DNA of 58,385 nucleotides from Nitrospiraceae bacterium (lineage in GTDB: Bacteria > Nitrospirota > Thermodesulfovibrionia > UBA6902), in contig QZIL01000034.1 in NCBI GenBank assembly GCA_003599025.1, positions 1-58,385 of the forward strand. Reading direction: 5' to 3'. Positions 41,360-49,526 of the stretch are shown here, piece after piece; within the stretch, counting starts at the first letter, position 1, and the number at the start of each line of letters is the position of its first letter. The notes under the pieces are model-generated. The model searched no databases. It worked only from the letters and a program-made list of their open reading frames with translations, and was not told where the DNA came from. Both the position numbers and the translations under genes were made by a program.

Positions 41360-41527
41360 TTAGTTTAGCAGTGACTTTTTGCCCTCTAAAATGCAGGCTT
41401 TTGCAGGAGGATAGAAGCGAGCGCTGAAATCTTCACTCATAACCGGCCTGTCTCCGATGATTTCAACGGCAATTCTGGCAGCCTGCCGGTATTCTTCGAA
41501 GTCTCATATTACGGAGCTAATGAACAC
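41360..41527 (-). pseudogene. DUF4062 domain relic with nonsense codon
   Basis: Reading from GTG 41525-41527: VFISSVI, then TGA (41504-41506), then in the same frame DFEEYRQAARIAVEII, GDRPVMSEDFSARFYPPAKACILEG, and a stop at 41360. Intact DUF4062 proteins begin nearly identically, with VFISSVI-x-DFEEYR where x is often Arg (CGA to TGA is one step), and continue for a further 50+ residues before effector domains. DUF4062 is common at the N-terminus of large NTPase-type defence proteins. This copy is therefore a truncated, inactivated fragment, directly downstream of dinD. Confidence 0.65.
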
Positions 41528-41536
41528 TTTTTTTAT

Positions 41537-42385
41537 TTATTTCAGTCTCTTGGGGTTAGCTGTCTTTTTTACAATCTTCTTTTCTTCAGACTTGACTCTG
41601 CGTTCCAGTTTTTTGATATCTTCGGCAGGCGGGAGTTCTTCCGGCTTGATACCGCGATTAGTCAGCACCTTACGCACATCGAGATTGTTTTTCACATGTT
41701 CGCCGGTAATCTCTCCCTCCTGGCACAGGTCGTCACGTTTGATATTGAAATTTGTAATCTCAGTTGCAAAGTCTTTGGCCTTGATAGTAATGGTCGGGAG
41801 GAAATCAGCCAGTGCACGACTATCAGGGATGCTTAGACGATCTTTCATCTGCTGGGTGGTCTTGCCGCCGAACAATGCTGCATCGCCTTTGCTTCGTATA
41901 CGGGCAAATCCGCTATTGTCACCGATACGTTCGAATATGAGACCGGACAGTTCTTTCTCGGAAAGAGATAGTTTGTGTCTGGCAGTGAGCCGTTCCTGAT
42001 CGACAAGACGCTTCTCGATTATCTCTATCCGTCTAGTCTGTACGGCAAAATAGGTCTGGGCAAAGGCTATCTCAACCTTGCGCGGGTCACCGTTCTGGGC
42101 AACAAGATAGCAGGCATAACGGGTAAGCATGAAATCATCAATCTCTTTTTCCGCGCCCTTCGGCATAGGGATCGTTTTCCTGACGTCAGGAAAATGATCG
42201 GCAACAGAATGCCCGGCTGTATGACAGGATTGTTTTGCCTTGTCTATTACCTTGGCAAAGTTTTCCCATTTGGTATAACCCAATAGTCCCATCAGATCGC
42301 GGGCAAACCAGAATTCTTCCCCGTCGATTTCGTGGGCGTAATCTTCAAAATTCTTGTGCAACTGGATGATGATTTCGCTTTTCAT
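41537..42385 (-). CDS. dinD: DNA damage-inducible protein D (DinD family)
   Basis: This 282-residue protein has an N-terminal BRO/KilA-N-like segment ([41 protein letters not shown] in parts), then [48 protein letters not shown] in parts, typical of DinD. E. coli DinD is SOS-induced and antagonises RecA filaments. I see no LexA box of E. coli or Gram-positive type upstream. AAAAGGAGGG precedes the ATG. It is flanked by defence-gene debris, the usual setting of dinD in accessory regions. Confidence 0.9.
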   Translation of the reverse strand: MKSEIIIQLHKNFEDYAHEIDGEEFWFARDLMGLLGYTKWENFAKVIDKAKQSCHTAGHSVADHFPDVRKTIPMPKGAEKEIDDFMLTRYACYLVAQNGDPRKVEIAFAQTYFAVQTRRIEIIEKRLVDQERLTARHKLSLSEKELSGLIFERIGDNSGFARIRSKGDAALFGGKTTQQMKDRLSIPDSRALADFLPTITIKAKDFATEITNFNIKRDDLCQEGEITGEHVKNNLDVRKVLTNRGIKPEELPPAEDIKKLERRVKSEEKKIVKKTANPKRLK

Positions 42386-42485
42386 TAAGCAGCCCTCCTT
42401 TTAGCTATGTCCCCTGTTTGTTGGATATATATTATTCATTCGTTCCTATTAATAATATTGGTCATCTGATTGTTTATGTTCGTAT

Positions 42486-42746
42486 TCACTTTCCCTTCCC
42501 CTCCACAATCGCAATCTCTTCCGGCGTGAGGTCATACAGCTTATAAACAAGCTGGTCTATCTCTTTTTCGAGGTGCGGTACATCAGGGCTGTCGGGATCG
42601 GCAAGGATTTTGTTGAGTCGTTCGATGCTTGTGAAAAAATAACCAACCAGAACATCGAAGAATTCCGTGTCCTTGAACAGCACCTGAAATCTGTTCAGCA
42701 GGTTTCCATTCTGTTCATTGGTTATCAGGGTAAGGTCAGAGCTCAT
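42486..42746 (-). pseudogene. Chimeric relic: helicase N-terminus joined to restriction-enzyme C-terminus
   Basis: The 86-residue frame has two unrelated halves. Residues 1-40 (MSSDLTLITNEQNG, LLNRFQVLFKDTEFFDVLVGYF) match the start of large PLD-like/SNF2 helicases of defence islands. Residues 42-86 (ERLNKILADPDSPDVPHLEKEIDQLVYKLYDLTPEEIAIVEG in parts) match the C-terminus of Eco57I-like type II restriction-modification enzymes. An in-frame deletion of the several kilobases between them would produce this. It may still be translated but should have neither activity. Confidence 0.65.
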
Positions 42747-42820
42747 TTTCCCCTTTTTTTTATAACTCTGCGATAAAATTTGTAAATTATAACACTTGCA
42801 GGGGATTTCTGTGAAATAAT

Positions 42821-42975
42821 TAGAACCTATCTCAAAATCAAAATATTATAGACTGTCATGCCCGCATGTAGTAAGCGGGCATCCAGATCATCTTGAAAAT
42901 ACTGGATTCCCCGATCAAGTAGGGGAATGACATTCAGTGTTCTTATCATTCAAATCAATTTTGAGATAGGTTCTA
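42821..42975. repeat. MITE-like element, copy 2, with TA target duplication
   Basis: GAACCTATCTCAAAAT at 42823-42838 is exactly inverted at 42958-42973, and both ends are bounded by TA. The 150-bp interior encodes nothing and carries the same hairpins as the element at 31459-31639, in inverse orientation. Size, perfect terminal inverted repeats and TA flanks are typical of a non-autonomous DNA transposon; no transposase source lies in the window. Confidence 0.75.
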
Positions 42976-43064
42976 GTTGAAATGACGATAAGCCGAAATG
43001 AGTTCTAATTAATGATGTTTGATTTACTGCATAATAGATAATTATTGCAGAAAAACAGGGGTGC

Positions 43065-46061
43065 CTAAACTTCAGGCACAACCATCGGTTTCAGTTCCGG
43101 AGCGAGCAGTTTCAGCACCTGGACCGGCAGGGAACTGGTAAAGGCATAATCAGCAGCTTCCTTGCCCGGCATGAATGCAGTCACAACTCCGAAATAACGG
43201 TCTCCTATGTAAAAGACAAATGTGGCTGTCCTGTTGACGACCCTTGAGCTGATAAGCTTTCCGCCCTTTGCATAGGTCTCAAAGCGGTTGTCACCTGTCC
43301 CGGTCTTCCCGCCTATGACTACATGTGTCCCGTCAGGCCATTTCAGTACACCGTGGACACGGCGGGCCGTGCCGCCCTCAACAACCCCGGCAAGTGCCTT
43401 TTTTAAGACCCGGGCCACTTCAACAGTCATGACCCTTTCTCCCTGATCTGTCTTCAGCTGGAGTTCGGTCTCGTAGGGGGTGTCCTTTGCAAACAGAAGT
43501 GATGTTACCTTCAGAGAAGGCATAAGGACCCCGTCGTTTACTATGATCCCCATAAGCTCAGCAAGGGCACTGGGACGGTCTGCGGAACTGCCAATTGAAG
43601 TGGCATACGAAGGGACCAGAGAGTTAAATGGATACCCGAGCTTTTTCCAGTCCCTGTGCATTTCCTGAAAGGCCATTTTCTCAAAGACTATCTTCAGCCT
43701 GAGGTCCTGGGCCCTTTTGTTGCGTGGCTGAAACAGCCACTTCCCGGTCTGCTCTCTTGCATCAGCGCTCAATTCGACCAGCTGTTCCCATTCAACCTTC
43801 GGGTCCTTCTGCAGCTGCCCTATAGTCCAGAGTTCAAGGGGGTGTCTTGAGAGCAGATAACCGTAATCGGACAGGTTCAACTCAGGTTTGCCGTATGCCT
43901 TAACAAGCTTTGCTATCGCCTTCTCCGACAGGTCCGGCACTTCCGGTTTACGCTCTCTCAGCCACTGATACAGTTCATCAGGAGAGGCTGAAGGGTGAAG
44001 GGAATAGAAAAGGATCGCGAGATGCCTCTGTGACGTTCTTTTGGTCCCTAAAAGTTTTTCTATCGACTGATCAAGGGTGAGCCCCCTGTATTTAATAACG
44101 AACCTCGAAAGGAACTCGCGGGACTCGCCGTCAGCAATCTGCCAGAGGAGTTTCCTGCGTTCAGGATGTTCCTGGTCCTCCATTATGGCCTTTGTATCCA
44201 CATCCAGACGGGCCATGTGATAATATACCAGGTCTCTCATAAGGCGGATAAAAACGAGATTGACCGAGTTCTGCAGCCCTTCATACAGCGTCATTGTCCT
44301 GTTGTCCGACTTCTTGAAATTTACAAAGGTGTGCTGACCACCTCCAGTAAAAAAGACTTCCCCGGGGTTACCCGAGTATTTCCTCTCCATGGACGCCTCA
44401 AGAAGTTCAGCAAGCGTCATTTCAGGATTTGCAGTCATCTGATCGACTATCCATCTGGTTATGGGGTCCCTGTCAAGCAGAGGGTCATTCTTCAGGGTCT
44501 CCCTGTCCCGTCCCTCCAACTGCTCATATGTCCCGGCAATTATCTGCAGGTAATGGGCCAGGGTCCTGAGCTTGGCAGTAGAGCCCATATCCAGCTTCAC
44601 ACCTTCATTGATGTTTAGTGGTTTATCGAGATTGTCCGCCTGAACACGAAGGGCGTTGCCTGAAGCGGTTTTTTCATACAGGACAAAGCTGTAGATCATT
44701 TCTTTGGGGTCCCCTTGTTCCAGCATCCTCTCCTGCAGAAGGCCTGCAGACTTAACGTACTCCGGGTCCCTGAGCTGGTTAAGCATCTGGGCGACTTTTT
44801 TCTGTACCTCCGAATCCAGTGTACTATGCACAGTCAGGTCAAGGCGATCAAGGTCGTAAAACCCCGGCAGGTCGAACACCTTGAGCAGATGGTATCTGAC
44901 TGAATTCGGGGCCTTTCGCTCCATTGGAGATGGTGCAGGCATATTGACCCACCTTGTCCGTAATCTGAGAGGAGCAGACTTGAGCGCCTCACGGAATTCT
45001 GCGCTGATCTCGCCTTCCTTGACCATCAAATCCGTAAACAGGTCCGCCCTTTTCATAAGTGCCTGTCTGTTATTTACAAGATAAAATGTAGGGGCCTTTA
45101 CTGAAAGGAAAAGCACCATCACCTTTTTAAACGCCTCTGCCCTGATTTTCATGCCCTCGGGAGAGGCATCTTCTGAGCGCAATACTTCCGACAATGCCTT
45201 TATGTCAGTATCAAGCCAGGCCCACAGACCCTCACCCAGGCCATGGACCTCTCCATACCCAGGCACAGAAGCAAGCGGTACCGTATTTATATAGTCGGTT
45301 ACAATCTCTTTCCTCGAAACAGTGGTGTCCCTTCCTGCCCGGTATACCCTGAGACTCGCTGAAGTAATCTGGCGGATCTTGTCCCTGGCCCCTCCAGTGC
45401 GTCCCCCCTCTGAATGCTGATATTTCTCAAGCTGTGTAGCGAGGGTGCTCCCGCCCTCTATGGAAGTAGGCAGTCCTATCTTGCTGCCGACAAACTTGAT
45501 ACCCGCCTTTGCCATACGGTCCCATTCAAGCACCGGGTTCTGGCTCTCATCCATCGGGGAGAGAAGTTCCCGGTTTTCAATAAACAGCAGTATCTTGATC
45601 ACATCCTCGGGGATGTCCTCGAAGGACGGATAGACCCTCTCGTTAGGTATACTTTCATAAAGTGGAAGTTCCTGCCTGTCAAGTATTGTCAGGCCTGCAA
45701 CGCTCTTCTCTTCGTAAGGCGGAGAGATCCCCTCCCGCACAGCCCTTGCCAGTTCAGGGCTGAAACGGGCCTGCCGGGTTATCTTATAATTATTTTTCTT
45801 CAGATTTTCGATGAATGCAGGGATGCGTATATAACCCCGTCTCTTGTTAAATGGTCCTTCTTCCGGAAAGACAATACTGGGGCTGGGACCACTCTCAACT
45901 GTAAACTGCAGTTTTTTGGCATAATTGGAATAGACCCACGACTGGACAATTGAAGTGCGCCATTCGATCAGAAGCAGAATGAGAAAAAGAATTATAAGAT
46001 ATGCCAGCAGACGATCACGACGCGATCGTCTGAAATGTTCCACCAATTTATTTGACGACAT
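43065..46061 (-). CDS. Class A penicillin-binding protein (divergent bifunctional)
   Basis: This 998-residue protein has one N-terminal membrane anchor (LLAYLIILFLILLLIEW, about 18-34). The transglycosylase (GT51) region is at about 125-300, with FIENRELL (160-167) and GGSTLATQLEKY (203-214). The usual E-D-x2-F-x2-H motif is altered. The transpeptidase has S-T-A-K at Ser494/Lys497 and K-T-G at Lys919 (IGGKTGTGDNRFE). More than 400 residues separate these motifs, longer than usual, with helical insertions around 600-760. It would polymerise and crosslink peptidoglycan in the periplasm. It is the last gene of a wall-synthesis operon with two L,D-transpeptidases. Confidence 0.85.
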   Translation of the reverse strand: MSSNKLVEHFRRSRRDRLLAYLIILFLILLLIEWRTSIVQSWVYSNYAKKLQFTVESGPSPSIVFPEEGPFNKRRGYIRIPAFIENLKKNNYKITRQARFSPELARAVREGISPPYEEKSVAGLTILDRQELPLYESIPNERVYPSFEDIPEDVIKILLFIENRELLSPMDESQNPVLEWDRMAKAGIKFVGSKIGLPTSIEGGSTLATQLEKYQHSEGGRTGGARDKIRQITSASLRVYRAGRDTTVSRKEIVTDYINTVPLASVPGYGEVHGLGEGLWAWLDTDIKALSEVLRSEDASPEGMKIRAEAFKKVMVLFLSVKAPTFYLVNNRQALMKRADLFTDLMVKEGEISAEFREALKSAPLRLRTRWVNMPAPSPMERKAPNSVRYHLLKVFDLPGFYDLDRLDLTVHSTLDSEVQKKVAQMLNQLRDPEYVKSAGLLQERMLEQGDPKEMIYSFVLYEKTASGNALRVQADNLDKPLNINEGVKLDMGSTAKLRTLAHYLQIIAGTYEQLEGRDRETLKNDPLLDRDPITRWIVDQMTANPEMTLAELLEASMERKYSGNPGEVFFTGGGQHTFVNFKKSDNRTMTLYEGLQNSVNLVFIRLMRDLVYYHMARLDVDTKAIMEDQEHPERRKLLWQIADGESREFLSRFVIKYRGLTLDQSIEKLLGTKRTSQRHLAILFYSLHPSASPDELYQWLRERKPEVPDLSEKAIAKLVKAYGKPELNLSDYGYLLSRHPLELWTIGQLQKDPKVEWEQLVELSADAREQTGKWLFQPRNKRAQDLRLKIVFEKMAFQEMHRDWKKLGYPFNSLVPSYATSIGSSADRPSALAELMGIIVNDGVLMPSLKVTSLLFAKDTPYETELQLKTDQGERVMTVEVARVLKKALAGVVEGGTARRVHGVLKWPDGTHVVIGGKTGTGDNRFETYAKGGKLISSRVVNRTATFVFYIGDRYFGVVTAFMPGKEAADYAFTSSLPVQVLKLLAPELKPMVVPEV

Positions 46062-46087
46062 ATTAACCAGGATTTATACAGATTATA

Positions 46088-46777
46088 CTACTGGTCCTGG
46101 GGATTGTATATCAAAACACGTGAGCCTTCATGTATTGACCAGTAAAGCGCGCGCGCGTCAGTCTCATCCAGAACCAGATTCAGGGCCCCATACGGTCCGT
46201 TTTTTATAGCATACCATACTGTAAGCATAGGTTGTGATATATACCAGTTTATTGAACGGGCGACTGAATAAAGTCCGTTAATTATTCCTCCGCTGTCCGG
46301 TCTTACAGAGATGACAAGTCCATTGTCAAACTTGAGCCGGTAGCTTGACGGCATGTCTTCAAGCTCCAGTGCCTTGATATCAACAGTGGCGGGGGTTGCA
46401 GGAGTGGCAGGTGCAGCTGAGGGCTGCGGGTCCTTTTTATCCTTGTTTGCATTTTCAGGTATTATCTCTTCTCTGCGCGGTTCAGAGAACGCGGCCTTGC
46501 CGGCCAGTGTATAGAGCTTCACTTTATCATGGCTTCCCCAGAATTTAACCGCTTTTAATCCCAGGCCCCTTAATACAACTCCCCGCGCCTTAATGTATAT
46601 TTTCCTGTCTTCCAAGTTCAGAATGAAATATATCTGTGTCTTTTGAGCAAGTGTGAGCTCTGACTGGAGCAGCAGTCGTTCTTCATCTGAATTTTTCAGT
46701 GTTTCTGAATGGACTTCAGCACTTACAAAGAGGACAACAAAAACATGTATCAGAAGGAAAGTTTTCCAGAAACGCAT
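46088..46777 (-). CDS. Hypothetical exported protein of the wall operon
   Basis: This 229-residue protein has a signal peptide (MRFWKTFLLIHVFVVLFVSAEVHS). A conserved-looking segment LAQKTQIYFILNLEDRKIYIKARGVVLRG is followed by a Pro/Ala-rich linker (PQPSAAPATPATPATV, about 120-135) and ends DETDARALYWSIHEGSRVLIYNP. The first and last parts recall the strands of YkuD-type domains, but no catalytic His/Cys motif is present, so it may be a non-catalytic partner. It starts one base after the stop of the upstream L,D-transpeptidase. Confidence 0.65.
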   Translation of the reverse strand: MRFWKTFLLIHVFVVLFVSAEVHSETLKNSDEERLLLQSELTLAQKTQIYFILNLEDRKIYIKARGVVLRGLGLKAVKFWGSHDKVKLYTLAGKAAFSEPRREEIIPENANKDKKDPQPSAAPATPATPATVDIKALELEDMPSSYRLKFDNGLVISVRPDSGGIINGLYSVARSINWYISQPMLTVWYAIKNGPYGALNLVLDETDARALYWSIHEGSRVLIYNPQDQ

Positions 46778-46778
46778 C

Positions 46779-47423
46779 CTAAAAAATTATCACCTTTGAC
46801 CCTATCGGAGTATTCCTGAAGACATATTCAAGGTCCTCGTCTCCGACCCTGATGCATCCATGCGTAACATTCCTTCCAAGCAGTCTTTTATATAATGTAC
46901 CGTGAATCAGATAGCCGTTGCCGATTGACAAGGCATAATCCCCTAACATCCCGCTTTCAATGCGGTCCCCGTAATTACTCGGTATTTTTTCACCTTCCTC
47001 AACAAACGCCCAGTCAGGTTTTATCCAGTCTGGGTTTTCAATCTTTGACCTGACCGAATGCTCCCCTCTCGGGGTGTCAAACACCCAGGTCCTGTTGCCT
47101 GAAGGATCTGTAAGCATATTGCCGCTGCCGCTTGATATCACGGCCTCGCGCAAAGTAACGTCACCCTTTTTGAGATAGAGCCTGTTTCTGGCTGTGTCAA
47201 TTACTATATATACGCCCTTTGGAGAAAGTGCGCTGATTTTCTTTTTGAGGGTTGTGGAGTTCCCATTGGACACAGCCTTTCCGGCCTTCTGCCCGCTCAC
47301 ATTACCGCTGGAGGGTTCTGTATTAATACTGCTTCTGCCGGCAAGATAATAGCCCAGGCACTCCAGTGAAAGGAATAATACAAGTATTACAGATAATATG
47401 ATATATTTGCTGTTTCTTAACAT
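46779..47423 (-). CDS. L,D-transpeptidase (YkuD), membrane-anchored
   Basis: This 214-residue protein has an N-terminal hydrophobic anchor (YIILSVILVLFLSLECLGYYLAG). The YkuD domain (about 75-214) begins GVYIVIDTARNRLYLKKG and contains HGTLYKRLLG and the catalytic THGCIRV (Cys190). It makes 3-3 crosslinks between meso-diaminopimelate residues or attaches lipoproteins to peptidoglycan. It is four bases from the preceding L,D-transpeptidase gene. Confidence 0.9.
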   Translation of the reverse strand: MLRNSKYIILSVILVLFLSLECLGYYLAGRSSINTEPSSGNVSGQKAGKAVSNGNSTTLKKKISALSPKGVYIVIDTARNRLYLKKGDVTLREAVISSGSGNMLTDPSGNRTWVFDTPRGEHSVRSKIENPDWIKPDWAFVEEGEKIPSNYGDRIESGMLGDYALSIGNGYLIHGTLYKRLLGRNVTHGCIRVGDEDLEYVFRNTPIGSKVIIF

Positions 47424-47427
47424 TTTT

Positions 47428-48525
47428 CTATAACTTTTTCATTGCGGATGTGACGCTGTTTTCATATTCAATGGCCCCTACTATAGTTACAGGGGTCCCT
47501 ACGTCAACGATCCTGAAAAGCTCCTCTATATGGTGGTTTTCCATAGCCACGCATCCTAATGTCATTCCGTCCTTGCCTCCACCGTGTATCTCAATGAGAC
47601 CTCCGATAGCGGCCCTTTGGGGAATCAGGCCCTTTTTCTTAGCAATGGCAAACTGTCTCCTGTCCTCTTCATTGGGATAATTTATCAGCAACGCCCTGTG
47701 AAAGCGGCTCCCCGGCACTTTCTTGATTACCTGGTATTTACCTTCAGGTGTTGCCTTGTCCCCTGCGTACATTTTATGATTGGACCCGTTTGTGCCCAAC
47801 TCGACATCATACGTTTTGTAAGACCTGCCGCCTTTATAAAGATAAAGCCTTTTATCAACTTTACTGACAACAATTGAGTAAGACTGATTTCTTTTTGAGG
47901 ACTCAACCGTCTCGTTCACCCAGTTACGCCATTTGGTTATTTTACTATTATCAGCATACCTGTTCAGTATCGGCAAAATCGAGTTTGCAGCCTTCTCTGT
48001 ATGCTTTGAAATGACTTTGAGCTTTTCCTCAGCTTCTGTATAACAGCCTCTATCACTCAGGGCGCATGCCTCTGCCAGTTGCAGTTCAGCCTGTGTCAGT
48101 GATTTACTGGAGAGTCTGCCCTCGTTTATCAGAGAGGCAAGTTTTCTGATGGTCTCTATCCTGTTACGGAGAAAATCGATCTGATTTGCTACAGTTACCG
48201 ACTTGCTGCGCTTCTGCTCCTCTACCTTTGCCTCAATCAGTTTCCCCTGTGCAAGGATACCGGTGAATTCAACCTTGATGTCCTTATATTTCCTGAACCA
48301 GATAAACCGGTTATTTTCGCTCGCCAGATGGATCTGGCCGTCCCGCAGACTTCTTTTGTATATCTTGTATTCCTCTGGTGCATATATTTCTGCACCAGCC
48401 TTCCGGAGGTCAATCCGCTGTTGTTCAGCTTCTCTGACCTCCGGAGGGACTGGTGCACTTTTGCATCCGGTCATAATACTTAACGCTATTAAAAGTAAAA
48501 CCGTCTTTATCAAGCCGTGAATCAA
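47428..48525 (-). CDS. L,D-transpeptidase lipoprotein with helical N-terminal domain
   Basis: This 365-residue protein has a lipobox (LSIMTGC, Cys at about 21). A helical/coiled-coil domain (about 30-205; EEYKIYKRSLRDGQIHLA, TQAELQLAEACALSDRGCYTEAEEKL) precedes a YkuD domain (about 215-350; YSIVVSKVDKRLYLYKGG). Catalytic His (IEIHGGG, about 314) and Cys (LGCVAMEN, about 325) are present. The helical domain may sense or span the periplasm to place the enzyme on peptidoglycan. Confidence 0.88.
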   Translation of the reverse strand: MIHGLIKTVLLLIALSIMTGCKSAPVPPEVREAEQQRIDLRKAGAEIYAPEEYKIYKRSLRDGQIHLASENNRFIWFRKYKDIKVEFTGILAQGKLIEAKVEEQKRSKSVTVANQIDFLRNRIETIRKLASLINEGRLSSKSLTQAELQLAEACALSDRGCYTEAEEKLKVISKHTEKAANSILPILNRYADNSKITKWRNWVNETVESSKRNQSYSIVVSKVDKRLYLYKGGRSYKTYDVELGTNGSNHKMYAGDKATPEGKYQVIKKVPGSRFHRALLINYPNEEDRRQFAIAKKKGLIPQRAAIGGLIEIHGGGKDGMTLGCVAMENHHIEELFRIVDVGTPVTIVGAIEYENSVTSAMKKL

Positions 48526-48552
48526 AACCGGATATCTCCAGACATTCTTATT

Positions 48553-49158
48553 TTACCTCTTTTTTGATGCCTTTACTTTTTCAAGCGCTTCAGTTACCTG
48601 TGTTGAAATCTCTGATGCCTTGTCCTTTATGCCATTGGCCTTGTCCAAAGCAACAAAATAATCTTCACTGGTCATCAGGCCCTGTGCCTCGGTGATTGCG
48701 CTCTCAAGACCCTGAACATCTGCATTGAAGGCCTCGATGTCAGCCATAGAACCTTTACCCCTCGGGGCCTTTGCCAGAAGTGCCTTTGCATCAGTTACAG
48801 CCATTGTTGCTGCATCAAGTGCGGCCTGTGCATCTGTTCTTGCCTTTTCCTTCCTTGCAGGTATTTCTGCCTTAAGGGCTTCAGACTTTGCCTTTACCTG
48901 AGCAAGCATTTCCTTTGTCTTGTCATAGTTTTTGAAAAACTTTCCATCCTGAACTGCCATTTCATCCAGTGCTGCAGTCATTTCGCTCTGAATAACATCC
49001 AACTCCTCTTTTGCGTACTTCTCTCCACCCTCAGCAGCTACTGCCTCCAATACAGCCTTTGAATCTGCCAATTCAGCCTCAGGCTTCTTGGAGCAGCCGA
49101 GTAATAATGCCATCATCATTACTCCAAGCAACACATACATCAATCTCTTCTTGTTCAT
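48553..49158 (-). CDS. Coiled-coil lipoprotein, first gene of the wall operon
   Basis: From the ATG at 49158 (AAAAGGAGAAAGAA upstream) the protein is about 201 residues. The signal peptide ends in LLLGC (lipobox), followed by an Ala/Lys/Glu-rich helical region (EAELADSKAVLEAVAA; AQAALDAATMAVTDAKALLAKA). It resembles small DUF4398-like or Lpp-like helical lipoproteins, so it may tether or space the outer membrane and serve as partner or substrate of the L,D-transpeptidases next to it. The frame extends 11 codons upstream, but that region contains the ribosome binding site. Confidence 0.8.
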   Translation of the reverse strand: MNKKRLMYVLLGVMMMALLLGCSKKPEAELADSKAVLEAVAAEGGEKYAKEELDVIQSEMTAALDEMAVQDGKFFKNYDKTKEMLAQVKAKSEALKAEIPARKEKARTDAQAALDAATMAVTDAKALLAKAPRGKGSMADIEAFNADVQGLESAITEAQGLMTSEDYFVALDKANGIKDKASEISTQVTEALEKVKASKKR

Positions 49159-49191
49159 TTCTTTCTCCTTTTTGATTTTACACATTCTCAT

Positions 49192-49526
49192 GTTAAATTT
49201 TCCATGAGAGGTTTTTATTTACCGGGCTTATGCCGGTTTTCCTGCCTTCTATATAAGGCCGGTAGTATGTTTTTTCTCTTGTTACGAATATCCTCCTTTC
49301 AAAAGTAAATAGAATTGCAATATTTATGCCTGACGAAAAACATGATAAAATTGGCACTTGCAAACCAGATGATTTCCGTTTTCGGGAATGATATCCCCTT
49401 TTAGGGATAGCGTTGGATCTGTGGCGACTTTATCCACAATGTATGCACAGAAAGCAGACAGAAAACCTTAACAACCTTGAATGTAACAGGAAATAACTAT
49501 GTGATTTCTTTTTTTTACGTCAATAA
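49192..49526. other. Promoter region of the wall operon, no gene
   Basis: This 335-bp interval has no coding frame. It should hold the promoter for the operon starting at 49158. TTGGCACTTGC near 49353 looks like sigma-54 but has too short a spacer. Nothing else stands out. Confidence 0.4.

Noticed and set aside
41504-41506. Third selenocysteine candidate (TGA in the DUF4062 relic)
   Set aside because: The family has a variable, often Arg, residue there rather than Cys, and no SECIS-type hairpin follows. The gene is also truncated downstream.
41457-41999. 180-residue plus-strand frame
   Set aside because: It lies antisense to dinD and the DUF4062 relic. Its Ser/Leu/Arg-rich composition is that of a shadow frame.
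42386-42485. LexA box controlling dinD
   Set aside because: Neither the E. coli CTG-N10-CAG type nor the GAAC-N4-GTTC type is present with acceptable spacing. A lineage-specific box cannot be judged from one site.
49350-49362. Sigma-54 promoter (TTGGCACTTGC)
   Set aside because: The GG and GC elements are only about half the required distance apart, so the core spacing is wrong.
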